The translations under genes were made by a program, and so were the position numbers. The notes beneath the pieces are model-generated. The model did no database searches and was not told the origin of the DNA. It was given only the letters and a program-made list of their open reading frames with translations. Shown here in pieces: positions 1-11,276 of a stretch of 64,000 nt of DNA. Positions within the stretch are counted from its first letter, which is position 1. Each line of letters starts with the position of its first letter. The DNA is from Epiperipatus broadwayi (lineage: Eukaryota; Onychophora; Udeonychophora; Euonychophora; Peripatidae). The stretch lies in contig JAQFVV010012499.1 of assembly GCA_028023455.1 (NCBI GenBank), positions 1,062,584 through 1,126,583 on the forward strand. Direction: 5' to 3'.

Positions 1-162
1 CCTACTAATATATGGGATCACTGAATTAAGTTCAGGCTCATATAGTTTCTTTGGTTAAAGAGCTGAATTTGAAGACATATAGGTGTCTGAAGATTTGGAT
101 CTTTTTCTTAATATTTAAGAATTAGATAAATGCTTGGCTTGAGTTAATATTTTGAATCTAAT

Positions 163-218
163 GTCCTAGCTCCTCACTGATGAGAGTCATAGCTCGAAAC
201 CGGTCTGGTGATGGGGAC
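163..218 (+). ncRNA. Hammerhead ribozyme motif, type I, short helix III
   Basis: The catalytic core CTGATGA lies at 177-183 and GAAA at 196-199. Helix II pairs GAG (184-186) with CTC (193-195) around a six-base loop. Helix III is minimal: A199-C200 pair with G203-T204, leaving C205 as the expected cleavage base. Helix I has an inner part (TCA 174-176 with TGG 206-208) and an outer part (GTCC 163-166 with GGAC 215-218) separated by an internal loop. Known family facts: type I hammerheads with very short helix III occur in Penelope-like elements and animal retrozymes and often act as dimers. Self-cleavage is inferred, not shown. The surrounding 250 bases have no coding signal. Confidence 0.6.
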
Positions 219-1689
219 CATCATAGATAAAGGCTTCAGGTATTTTCTCTTGTAGCATTTATCATAAAAAATAAAATAAATAAGCTTGTTTAGAGCTATT
301 AGCAGGCTCTTTATATATTATATAATGGTAATACAAGCTACATAGGTCATGTAAAATATGACTGATTTTTTACTAATATATATTGAGATACTTATCTTGA
401 ATCAAAGCTTATAAGGAAATAACTATAATTGGAGATCCCAAGTGTAATGATATATAAATAAGTAGATGCTATTGGCAAAGGCATTAGCATTTGATCAAAC
501 ATCCATGAAACACATATGTAATTGTAATCTTCTTAATGTAATATTTAATATATTTATAGAATTAACAATAATAACCCTTGTTTATTTTATCTTTCCAGAT
601 ATACAGCAAAAATTTATGAGACGGGATTGATCTTGATATTAATCTTATTTTCTTTTATGTAAATTATAACAACAAAATGTAAATAATAGATTAACTATAT
701 AACTTAATAAAGTTATGCATTGTTAGCTGGGAATTTAATTTTAATGTAAATAGGGATGATTTTATTAACATTAATTCCATATTTACATTTATTATTTTAT
801 TCACTTATTAAAATAATTAATTCTGGTCACATATCATACTTATACAGTCAATGCAATCTACTTTTTTTTGAGATTAAGAAACATGATTATTTTAAATATA
901 CTTTGGAAATTATCCCTTCAATTCCAGAATATATTCTTTAAACCTTCTCATACCTATGATTATATACTTGTATATGTAGACAACCTCTAGAGATATGAAG
1001 AGTCACATTATTTTAATTTTCCTCATGCTGACTATTATATAGTTTAGAATTGAAAGTAAAGAGTATATTTAATGAATGTTTTCTGTCTTTCCCTCCCACA
1101 TATTATAATAGTAATTTCAGGAGTCAACTTTCCAGTACATGTTGTTATAGTAGTTGACATCTCACTTCATGGATGTATTGAATAAGAAGAACTTTCTTTC
1201 ATGTATACCATTACAATAATTAGCACCACAAAATACTGTCTCAACACATATAGTTAATAGTCTAAATATGTTAACTTGATAAATATGTGATCTTATAAGT
1301 GATTTGTAACATCATGATAAGTTATTTCACAATCAAAATATAATTTTTTTATTTAATGAAGTGAACAATAATTTTTATTTCATTTTTTTTCTCATTAAAA
1401 AAAGGATTCTTCAAAAACAGTTAACAGCTAAAGATAAATATAATTTATTTTTTTTTATTTTTTTGCCTTTTAGATGACTCTCTTTACATAAAGTGACAGA
1501 AGATAAAGCAAACCCCTGATTACTTTATAATATTTTGGTAAATATATTTGTAATAACATTTGTTTTAATATTTTGCCTGTTATACTAAAGTTAGAACTTA
1601 TGTCTGATACTAACATTGATGTATCAGGTAGGTATGAAATTATCAGCTTTGATATGGCTAGTACTTTAAAACAGAAATACATGCTATTT
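219..1689. other. AT-rich stretch, no gene seen
   Basis: Homopolymer-rich AT sequence. Short open frames here are no longer than expected by chance, and I see no repeat, RNA or domain signal. A 5' LTR of the relic that follows could be hidden here, but I found no matching copy downstream. Confidence 0.55.
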
Positions 1690-3340
1690 CAAGAAATTTA
1701 AAAGCCATGTTAGAAACTAATTCTAATATAATTGAAGCTAAGATAGATTTTCTATCTAATAAATCAAAAGAAGCTCTGATCTAATATTGAATCATTGACT
1801 TTGAAAGGCAAATTAGAAGAATCAAGGGAAGATTTTAAGGATGAAGCCAAAGAAGTTAGAGTGGAAATTTTAAAAAGATAAATAAATGGTTCAAGGAACC
1901 TAGGAAGGAATGTAAAAATGTTCAAAAACAAATACTTAACAATAACAAAGTTCTTAAGGGAGAATTTCGAAATTTCGAATTTGGAATGGAATTTTCTTTT
2001 CAAGCTTTGTATAAGGAGTTAGAGGGCAAAGAAGATATTAAGTTTTGAAAAGAATATTTCTTACAAATAAATAATGAGATTAAGGATAAAAAATTAGCAA
2101 AAATTCATGAAAAAATCAAAACTATTACTAACACTATTTCAAACAGGTTTCAAGAGGTAGACACTAGATGAATTTAATATTAAAATTAATAAGATTAATC
2201 AAAATAAAAACCTAAATGAGAAATTAAAACAGTTATTTGAAAAGACATGTGAGAATGAATTATAACCAATTGAGACCAATATAAAATGAAAGTTATTAGA
2301 AACCAATTCTGATGAATGTAAGATAGAAATTTATGTTGAATATAAATAATAAAATAGAAATAATAGTTATACAGAATAGAAATGATCATATTATAACATT
2401 AGAAAACTAATGGAAAGTTTTAATATAAAGGTTACTTCCATAAGAAGCCTACACATATAAGAAAGTAAGGATTGTTCAGAAAGTAATGATATTTATGTTT
2501 CTGGGAAATTAATATTAATCTCTTAAAGGAAGTCATTAATAGTAATACATTACCAAATATTATGTAAAGTAATGCAGATAGAATTTTAAATGATAGTCAT
2601 ACTTGTAATCTGTCTTCAAACACTGTTCATTTTATTATCATTAAGATTTTCAAAGGGGAATATAATGAAAGCACTCTTGAATATTTGGAAACTTTGAAAG
2701 AATTGTTTACTTTAAGTATGTTGACTGAACTAGAAAGATTAGCAATAGTTTGTAATCATCTGTATGCACAGCTAAGTATTGATGGAGGTCCTTGTTCAAG
2801 AAGCCTCAAATGTATAAAGATTTCAGGCATGCTATCATGAATAATTTCTGGAATGAAGATAAATAGGATTCTATCCATTATAAACTATCCAAAGAAAGAT
2901 ATATTGTTAACAAAAATAGTGTTACATATTTTTAGGCAGCAGGTTGCTAAGTTTAAAACTTTAACTACTTTCCCTTTATCTGACACACAAACTGTGAATA
3001 TATTAATAAAAATTTGTCTTGCCATAATGAAGCTGTATTGGTTGCAGCTGATAGGCATAGAGTAGAGGTAGTTGCCAATATTTTAGGGACACTAGTGTCC
3101 AGTGAGAACTCATATAAAGAAATGCAAAAGCCTAGTAAAAAACCCTAACTATTTAATATTTAATATAAATTACAAATTTTCAGAAGCTCAGTGCAGGAAC
3201 CATATGCAAAATAGGTCTAGAAATATTAATCAAACAAGGTGTCAAGCACTGTACAATGATTTTGATAATAATAGCTATTATGATAACAAACTTAGTCAGG
3301 TTGATATTTATTAATCTGGAAGTTATCATGAAGATAGAAG
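1690..3340 (+). pseudogene. gag-like region of the gypsy relic
   Basis: Broken frames rich in Lys, Glu and Asn suggest a coiled coil at about 1700-2450. At 2644-2760 a clearer stretch (FKGEYNESTLEYLETLKELF and on) resembles the capsid part of Ty3/gypsy Gag in composition and position. At 2853-3065 and 3102-3312 are short open pieces of the same region. No zinc knuckle was seen. The assignment rests mainly on its position immediately upstream of the protease and is moderate. Confidence 0.45.
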
Positions 3341-3534
3341 TGAAGACATATTAGTTAAAGATATCTTTGTCAAAACAAAGGGCAATTATTAAATTAGATA
3401 GGACCTCATGGAAATATTGTTCACTATGGAAATCTTGGGCTAATTTGAGAAGGGACAATCTATTCTTAATGTTAAATTCCTAAGAATTTGATCCAAATGA
3501 ATTAGAGTTAGAAGATTTATATGAACCTCTAATT

Positions 3535-4578
3535 ATTAATATCTGCCCTGAAATTGTTATTAAGGTAGAAAAAATTGAAATTGAGGCTTTGCTATATATT
3601 GGCAGCCAAATATCTATCATTCCTGAAATTTTATTTCATAAAATGTATGAAACAAACAAATTAATTCCTTCATTAGTGTTAAGTAAACCCTCTCAAATTA
3701 CTTTAGTGATTAGTGAGAAGGCTAATTTATATTCACAGCAAATTTGATTTAAAATTTAGTTCAGTTCTGTAAATCTTGAACACATATTTTTGATCACGAA
3801 CAGTTTAATACATGTTATTTCGAGTTCAGATTTTTTAAGTCAGTTTAGTTGCATTATTAATTATATAGAAAACTTGTCTGTCAAAGTGATGCAATTAACA
3901 TTAGGCATTATATTTTCTTTCCCATTGATAAATATTTCTTGTATCCAGGCAACAGTGAGTGACTAAGATATAAAATTAAAATTAGTAGAATCTATTAACT
4001 TAGGAGAAGAAGTAAGGGATACTTTATATAAGTTCTTATATCAATTTAAAGGTGTATTTTTAAAGAGACCTGGAATTATTAAAAGTTATAGTCATTGGAT
4101 TTCTCTCAGTGATAGTGATCCATTTCAGCACAAGCCATAGAAAAAATCTTATCAGTATAGAAGTGAGATTGACAAACAGATTAGTCAGATGGTAGAGTAT
4201 GAGATTATTACAATGTGTGCTTCTCCTTTTAATAATATTATAGTTGTCATTAAGAAAAAGGATAGATCAGTTTGTATTTCCTTGGATGCTCAATTCTTGG
4301 GCTGTAAGGCTGTTTCAGAAAATGATATTCCTCTTACTGTGCATGAATTGCTAACAAAATGTAAAGAAAAAAAGATATGATAACTATTGATTTAACTGCT
4401 GATTACTGGCAAATATGTTTGCATCCTAATGACCAAAAATACACCATATTAAAATATGTAGGGCAAACATGTGGTTTAGCAAATGATGTTTGGTCTACTA
4501 ACAGCATTGCTAGCTTAATTCATTGTTTGAATCAAATGTAATCTGAAGAAATAATGTATGTTGATGATATTGTGATTG
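3535..4578 (+). pseudogene. Protease and N-terminal RT of the gypsy relic
   Basis: The peptide ALLYIGSQISIIPE at about 3586-3627 matches the active-site region of a retroviral-type aspartic protease, but the catalytic Asp is replaced by Tyr (codon TAT at 3595-3597). The RT begins near 4090. The frame 4189-4380 carries ASPFNNIIVVIKKKD, typical of RT fingers. After a frameshift at about 4377 comes motif A (IDLTADYWQICLHP), then the catalytic YVDD at 4557-4568. The RT then stops at a 14-bp target duplication (4565-4578) where another element is inserted. The gene is dead: a protease residue is lost and there are several frameshifts and stops. Confidence 0.7.
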
Positions 4579-5238
4579 AACCACTACAAATAATATGATC
4601 ACCATTTCTTATACTTGCTCATAACTGTTATTAAAACAGGCAAAACTCTCCATGCAGTAGTGCCACTCAGTGCAATCCAGAGTAATCAATGGATGCCAGA
4701 AGGCTTGTGCATAAAATCACTATCTAATACATACTGATTCAATATCACCAGACTAGTTTCTAGCTTGTGGCTTTTGTCAGTGAGGAGCTTTGGATCTGAG
4801 AGCATTGCACCTAAGTCTTAGGATATAATGGAATCCTCTGGCAGCCATCTTTTATCTCTACTTGACAAAACAATGAATTTAAAATTGAAAACACAATAAT
4901 ATTTTCAATCCAAGCTCAGTAGCTTATATAGTCATGGGCCAACTTTTATTTCTACTTAATTACAAAACTATGAGTTTAAAATTGAAAACAGGATAATATA
5001 ATCAATTTTAAACTCATAGATTTGTAGTTAAGTGGAGATAAAATATGGCTGATAGAGGATTGCATTAGATCCTAAGATCTTTGTTCTCAGATTCAAAACT
5101 TCTCATTGATTAAAGACACAAGCTAGAAAGTAGTCTGGGGATATTGGACGAGTAGCAACTTATGCATAAGCTTTCTGCCATCCATTGATTACTCTGGATT
5201 GCCCTGAGTGGCACTACTGTATATAGAGTTTTGCTGTT
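4579..5238. mobile_element. Foldback insertion carrying two degenerate hammerheads
   Basis: The 14 bases TGATATTGTGATTG occur at 4565-4578 and again at 5239-5252. Removing the 660 bp between them restores a sensible RT reading across YVDD, so this is a true insertion. Inside, 4640 onward (GCAAAACTCTCCATGC) is the inverted match of the segment ending at 5234 (GAGTTTTGC), and the arms run almost to the centre near 4985. Each arm carries a diverged form of the hammerhead repeat also seen at 22.7 kb: minus strand about 4735-4800 (core CTGACAA, then AGAAACTAGTC), plus strand about 5090-5150 (TTGATTA, then GAAAGTAGTC). No coding capacity. Inverted pseudo-LTR pairs with variable target duplications are known for PLEs, so a PLE-derived or retrozyme-like origin is inferred. 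Confidence 0.65.
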
Positions 5239-6060
5239 TGATATTGTGATTGTTTCTGAAAATATGTCAGAGCATTTGCTGTATTTACAGCATTTTTTGA
5301 TGAGGGTAATAGCAATAATATTAAGATTAATATTAAGAAAAGTACTATTGCTGCAAAGAAAATAGATTTCCTTTGACATTTGGAAGGAATAGCAGCTATT
5401 CAAATTTTTTTTGTAGCTGAGAATAGAGAACAACTTTGTTCTTTTGTCAGTGTTTTCAACTTTTGTCACTATTTTTATAAGAATTTTGCTTATGAGATAG
5501 TTTATATATCTCATTTATTAATTAAAGAAAAGAGTGGAAATGATTACTTGAATATACTAAGGAAATGGATATTATTAAGACTAAGTTTTTAGATGAGCTA
5601 ATATTATATTATCCTGACTTTAATGCTCCATTTTATGTGCAAACAGATCGTAGTGGTCTATGGATTGGGTATTGTTATGTTTAATTAGAAGAGAACAAAA
5701 GTCACACATTTTATATTTTCTCAGGGAACATTTGAAGAGTGCAAAATTACACTACTCAACAACTGCAAAAAAAAAGCTCCCACAATTATTTGGGCATTTA
5801 CAAAATTAAAGCTATTTTTTAGGCTCCCAGGTTATTGTGATTACAGATCATAAGAATATTGAGTTTTTAAATCAGAGTTAGTTAAGGAATGAATGACTGA
5901 TTAGCAGTAGTTTGTTTTTACAGCAATTCAATTATAAGGTGCAATATTGTTAGGGTAAAAATAATGTTGTTCCAGACATGCTTAGTCAAAATCTGATTAA
6001 GATAGAAAATCAACATACTCCTTTAGAAAATTTATGCATTACTATTTCACTGAATTAAGA
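5239..6060 (+). pseudogene. C-terminal RT and RNase H of the gypsy relic
   Basis: The reading resumes after the insertion. The frame 5380-5592 (GIAAIQIFF, LCSFVSVFNFCHYFYKNFA) matches the RT connection region where functional elements have a NFYRRFI-like motif. At about 5600-5690, DFNAPFYVQTDRSGLWIG corresponds to the start of RNase H with its first catalytic Asp. Later RNase H sequence to about 6000 is readable only by changing frame. Several stops make it non-functional. Confidence 0.65.
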
Positions 6061-6239
6061 ATGATTCAATTGAAAATGAATTAAAAATCTTAAAAGAGCT
6101 TCAATTATAGGATCTAAATTAAGAATGATAATCTCACAAATAGTAGAGGAATCTGAAGTCTTAATGATAATTTAATTAATAATTATCTTGGTTAAAATGT
6201 TGAACAAATTACTAGTATATAAGGTAGATGAAATATTGG

Positions 6240-7083
6240 CAAATCCTGGAATTTTTACCTGTTTAAAAAAAAGTTGATTTTTAAGTGCATCATCTTTATG
6301 GCCATTATAGCCCTAGAAAAGTGGAACATGTGGCCTAAGATATATGTTCCCATTTTAGATTGGTTAAAATTATGTGAAATTTACTTGAAACTTAAGTTTT
6401 TGAATAAGTCTTATGCTGGTAGATTTCAGTCTCATTTACTTGATGGACCAAATGAAATTTTGGCTATTGACTATTAAGGGCCTGTACCATTTTATTGTCA
6501 ATTTAAATTCATATTAGTATCATTATGATTTGTTTTAAAATATGTTTTTGTTTATCCCATGCAAAAGGTTAGTTAGTGCTCATAATGTTATTAAAAACAT
6601 AGTAAATTTTCAGTTTCTGCTGATTGAAAAACCTAAGTCAATCCTTACTGCTCATGCCATTTCATTCATGTCTTATGAATGAAAGAACTGGTTAGCAAAT
6701 TAAAATAATTGGCATATATTATTTTCCATATGTGATCCTAAATTGAAGCCCTGTGAAAAGGATATGAAAAAATTTAGTGGGCTGTTTAGGGTATGTTTAG
6801 ATGGTAATCATAAGGGGCTAAGTTAATAATTTAAAAATATATTGTCATATATTAATTCTATGCAGAATTCATTAAAACTTCTATGCCTATAATTTTAGAG
6901 GATGTTAATCATGACTTAGGTTGTCAGAAAGCTAAAAATAATTTAAGAAAGATTCGTGATAAACTTAAACTAAGTAGATCTCAAAGGCCAAGCCCTTTTG
7001 CAGTTGGGAATTCCATATTAAATAGAACCCCACATGTTAGTGATGTGCACCACGACAAATATAAAACATTTTACAATTTATAG
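6240..7083 (+). pseudogene. Integrase remnant of the gypsy relic
   Basis: At 6284-6330 the peptide HHLYGHYSPRKVEH matches the histidine part of the N-terminal HHCC zinc finger. The frame 6274-6477 continues with DWLKLCEIYLK, where the second Cys of the usual CxxC is Tyr, and then GRFQSHLLDGPNEILAIDY, which matches the start of the integrase catalytic core including its first Asp. The rest, to the small frame at 6883-7083, is strongly degraded. Pol ends here. Confidence 0.65.
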
Positions 7084-7789
7084 AAGGGATCATATAGGAT
7101 ATTAAAAAATATAGGGTGAATGCATTCATGATTGAAATATCTAGTGGGCTGAAGGGAACCTATAGACCTATGTATCTTTAGGAATAAAATGCTTCTGGAA
7201 ATCCTAGCATAATAAGAAATATATGGTCAATCTTATCTTAAAAATAGCATTGATGATTATGAATATAATCTAAATCAGAGAGGTTATAATTTAAATATAT
7301 TAAGAGAAAATGTTATAAGCAGTTATTTGTTAGAAAGTTACAGAAATAGACTAAATAATAGTCAAACTATATTAAACAAATTTAAAGGTAAAATATTTAA
7401 TCCCAAATTGAAATCCACACTGGATTTACTTAAAATATTTTTTTTATTTTAAGTGAGAGAAAATATAGTAGAATCCTTATATCAGATCTTACATTATTTA
7501 TTTTTTGTTTTAAAATATTTTCAGTGTGTCTATTTTAATTCCAACCTGAGTTTATTTGTTTTGAAACTTCTGCTTTTATTAAAGTCAATAAAATAATTTA
7601 GATCGTGTATGTTTAAGTACAAATAAATTAGTCAAATAAATATTAAAATAACAAAAGATTCACAGTCATAAGTTAAAATATTCGTAATAGTTATTTTGAA
7701 TGTGTTATTTATTTACATCTCTATATAGATTAATACATATTTCTATGATAAATGGGGGTTATTTTACTATAATCAATTATATAAATTAA
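7084..7789. other. AT-rich stretch, no gene seen
   Basis: The 3' flank of the gypsy relic. No LTR, repeat pair or open frame of note was recognised. Confidence 0.5.
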
Positions 7790-7992
7790 TACACTGTACA
7801 GGCTTACACACACCTGCACATATACAATGTAATATAAGGGATTCGAACTTAGACTTTCACACAACCCTCAATTCTCCATGCCATCTCATATCTCTAAACC
7901 ACCTGATCATACATATATTATTTATCTTTTCAACATGTGTATGATCAGGTGGGTCAGCAATATGAGATGGCATGGAGAGTTGAGAATTGTGT
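7790..7992. mobile_element. Inverted pair of tRNA-derived SINE heads
   Basis: On the minus strand, a pol III B box (GTTCGAATCCC, forward 7838-7848) lies about 42 bases after an A-box-like TGGTTTAGAGA (forward 7891-7901), a tRNA-like spacing. The first 53 bases of this head (forward 7859-7911) recur inverted at 7940-7992 with about 6 differences (TATGATCAGGTGG, ATGAGATGGCATGGAGA), so the two heads form a hairpin with a 28-base loop. The plus copy lacks the B-box part. This looks like a SINE with a second, truncated copy inserted head to head. The parental tRNA cannot be named safely. Confidence 0.55.
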
Positions 7993-8547
7993 ATAATCAA
8001 GTATAATAAATTTTATATAAAATTATTTAAGATATTTTAAAAATATATTAAAATAAATATTTATTTAATGCCTGATAATTCTAAACTGTTGTCAAACAAT
8101 ATGTGTGTGACTGTCCATATATAAAAATAATTAAATACCACATCACACACAAGGTATTCTAAAAATGTTATAACAATGCTGAAATAAGTGCAGGTATTCT
8201 AGAATAATTTCACTATCTAAAAATAAAATTTTACTTACTTCTAAAATAAACTTTGGAAGGTTTGAATGTTTTATTGCCTATAAATATATATATATTAGAT
8301 ATTTACAGAACAACTGTGATTATGACACACATGTGTCAAAAGTATATATGGTTTATAAATTTTATTTTTTAATATCTATTATAGTATTTTTATATTATTA
8401 TTAGTAATGGCAAAATATCAATATTCATAATTGTAATCATATAATTTTTTTATTTGTTAAAATTATTTAACAAATGTATTTAAATAACACTATAACTTTG
8501 TCAAATAATGTAAATTATTGTACACATATAAAATGTACTAATCAGGA
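7993..8547. other. AT-rich stretch, no gene seen
   Basis: Simple AT-rich sequence with a short (TA)n near 8286-8296. Nothing else was recognised. Confidence 0.5.
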
Positions 8548-8549
8548 TA

Positions 8550-9142
8550 GAAAAAATCTAAAAAATATTAAACACCAATATTATTTTGCCAAGCACTTTT
8601 GGTACCATGTACTATACTCATGTGACATATTGGAACTGAACAGTTAATATTCCAGTGCATGTACAGTGTATCACTAGTATTATGCTGATTCCTAAGGTTA
8701 TTTGATTTAGCAATAAACCAAACATCTTTCAACTTCCTTTTTCTATCATTCGATTCACTACAGATAAATTGGTTGCAATGACATTTATTTTGGTGAAACA
8801 AAGGCTAATGTATTAATATGATTGCAACAGCATGTTTATCAATATAAAAATTCTAAAATTGGTTCACAAGTTAATTCTGTTTTTCAAATCATGAAATTAT
8901 TTGTGGGCATGAGTTTTATTTTCAAAATATCAATACTATTTGTAATGAATCAAATTATAGGAAGAGGAAGTTGATTTATAGCTAAGTCAAATAACATTAT
9001 TAATCAATGAAACACTAGTGTTCCACTGAACTTGCACTGGAATATTAACTGTTCAGTTCCGTAGGTCACCAAGTGTCTGGTACATGGGATCAAATATGCT
9101 TGGTAAAATAATATTGGTGTTTAATATTTTTTGAATTTTTTC
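8550..9142. mobile_element. MITE-like element with ~165-bp inverted repeats
   Basis: The left end GAAAAAATCTAAAAAATATT and its continuation (ACACCAATATTATTTT, GAACTGAACAGTTAATATTC) recur inverted at the right end, giving arms of about 165 bp at 8550-8714 and 8980-9142. Both ends are flanked by TA (8548-8549, 9143-9144), the target duplication of Tc1/mariner-type transposons. The 260-bp core is unpaired and non-coding. Non-autonomous Tc1/mariner foldback is the best inference; the arms differ by roughly 15-20 percent, so it is not recent. Confidence 0.6.
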
Positions 9143-9144
9143 TA

Positions 9145-11127
9145 CTCTAGTTGTTACATTTTATACATGTACAATAATTTATACGTATTTCTTATTTATG
9201 TTATACAGCTTAAATTCTCCAATTCAGTTAAGTTTAAGCCAGCTGTTATTACAGAAATATGGAGGGAAGAGGTTAATAAAATTATTTTATCTCTATTGGT
9301 TGATGGCATCTATTGGATTAATATCAATATATTTTCCAAAAATAGCAAGTTGAATATACTTTATCTTTGTATCATTTGATGCACCAATGTATGGCCAGGT
9401 TTATAAATAAGTAGTAATTTCATCAATGCCATTACATATTTTGACATACCAAGATGTGGCTATAATATGTGCATGTTTTTTATCTTTTTCATCATTTGCC
9501 ATTATTCAATAATATTTTAATGATTGTGATCTACTGTAATCTAGTTCTCTAGTATTATATTCTGGATGTTGGTTTTTCCTCATTATTTCTCTTTTTTTCT
9601 TTATGATAGATATTGATTAAATTTCTATACAATTAGTCCTAGGTTTTGGTCCTAGACTTTTTTGCATAAGTTTCTTGTTCTACAACCTTATTATTTTTTA
9701 TGATAATCTTATTAATGTCTTGTTGGTAGTGATTTTTGATTTTACTGGACCATATAATTAATCATTTAATAAACTCATGTTCAGTATGCTAAGCAATTCA
9801 ATCATCTTTTCAATAGATTCCTATTTGCAGATATTATAAAATGTACATCTTGCATTGGAAGATTATTGCTCATGATTATTATAATCTAATTTTCTGATAG
9901 CAATACGAATACAAGTCCTCACAATAATATTTATATACCGAATAACTGCATATATGTTTCTTTACTTCCAAATTGATATTTTTCTTGAGAGGCCTGATAA
10001 AACATACTTCATCTTAGCACTCTAGAGTTATTTATGACTGTTTGTCTACAGCTATTATATGTGGAGGTAGTATATAACCATGTGTTCTACCAATCACAAA
10101 TGGTACATTTTAAATGTGTGTTACAACAATTTTTCTTTCACATTTAAAATATTTAGTAAGAATAATCCTCTTATATACTACTTAAGTATTCAATTAATTA
10201 TTAATTTCATTCCATTTTTAGTTCAGGTTATAATAATCTGCTAATTACATAGAATTTTTAACATTTAAAGCCATTTTTTTAAAAAAAATCTATATGTACA
10301 TATTTATTAGAAATTTAATTGATTTATAGTAGCCTGACAAATACAACTTCCAAATAATATATTTTTTTTATAATTTATAAAATTCATTTAAATTCTTACT
10401 AAATGTTTTACCGAATTAATTTTTGCTTTGTTTATGCATAAAAACACTATTTATAATGGCAATTCAATCATAATTTAATTTAGAATGTTTAAAATTTAAC
10501 TTAAATGACAATTTTTTAGTCATCTTAGTTACATTAATTTTTAATAAACCAAATAATTAGTTGTTTTCGTTTATCGTTGTCATTAGGTTATGATTTAAAA
10601 ATACAATAAAAAAATTAACACAAACAAGTTAATTTGTAAATATGATTTATTTGGGCACAAGATTTTGTAAGCATATTTTTTATTAATTATAATTATATTA
10701 GCAATTTAGAAATAAAAATAATTCATGGGCATACAGTCTCCTCCACCACTTATGAAGGCTATTATTCTACAGTTACACTTCATTTTTAAAGACTATACAT
10801 TGAAATTCATTTGATTAATTTAAATTAAATAATTTTGATTCTCTGCTAATTAGTAACTAGATATCTGCTAAGTTGATCCAGGTATTATTCAATTCACTGA
10901 ACAAAATCGAAATTACATGAAAAAAAATTGCAAGGTTTACCTGATGTTGATTCAAACCTCAGATGATGAGAAATGCAAATGAATGTATCATTATTATGCC
11001 ATGATATTTTATACCTTAACAATTGACTCAAAATTTTTTTACTGTCAAACTCAGCACACAGAATCTCAATTATATATATATATATAATATTATAAATCGA
11101 TGTCTGTATTTCTTCAAAATAATATAC
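9145..11127. other. AT-rich stretch, no gene recognised
   Basis: Open frames are short (the longest, 9131-9379, has no family resemblance). A region around 9900-10100 has slightly higher complexity and may be a decayed coding relic on the minus strand, but no motif is readable. A short (TA)n is at 11071-11089. Confidence 0.45.
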
Positions 11128-11190
11128 GCAAATTTATAAATAAATATTTAAAAATACAGTATTTAAAAGCTTATAAAAAATATATGTATA

Positions 11191-11245
11191 ACCGTCACTT
11201 AGGAGCGCTTTCAACCAACTTGTGGCTTTGTCAACTATCATGTTT
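11191..11245 (-). ncRNA. Diverged hammerhead-like fold 3' of PLE, left arm
   Basis: This is the inverse copy of the fold at 13976-14030, in the opposite arm of the palindrome, with the same core (TTGACAA then GAAAGCGCTC on the minus strand). It lies between the endonuclease end and the outer end of the arm. Confidence 0.35.
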
Positions 11246-11276
11246 AAAATGTCAGCTTTTCCATAATTCTATGATG

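Larger units (their letters stand above)
1690..7083 (+). mobile_element. Decayed Ty3/gypsy-type retroelement
   Basis: Fragments of gag, aspartic protease, reverse transcriptase, RNase H and integrase occur in that order on the plus strand, in different frames and broken by many stops. The order protease-RT-RNase H-integrase is that of Ty3/gypsy and retrovirus-like pol, not copia. No LTR pair could be recognised. The RT is interrupted by a younger insertion at 4579-5238. The number of stops and frameshifts indicates an old insertion. Confidence 0.75.

Noticed and set aside
9131-9379. 82-codon plus-strand frame
   Set aside because: AT-driven open frame without a recognisable domain; it overlaps the end of the inverted-repeat element.
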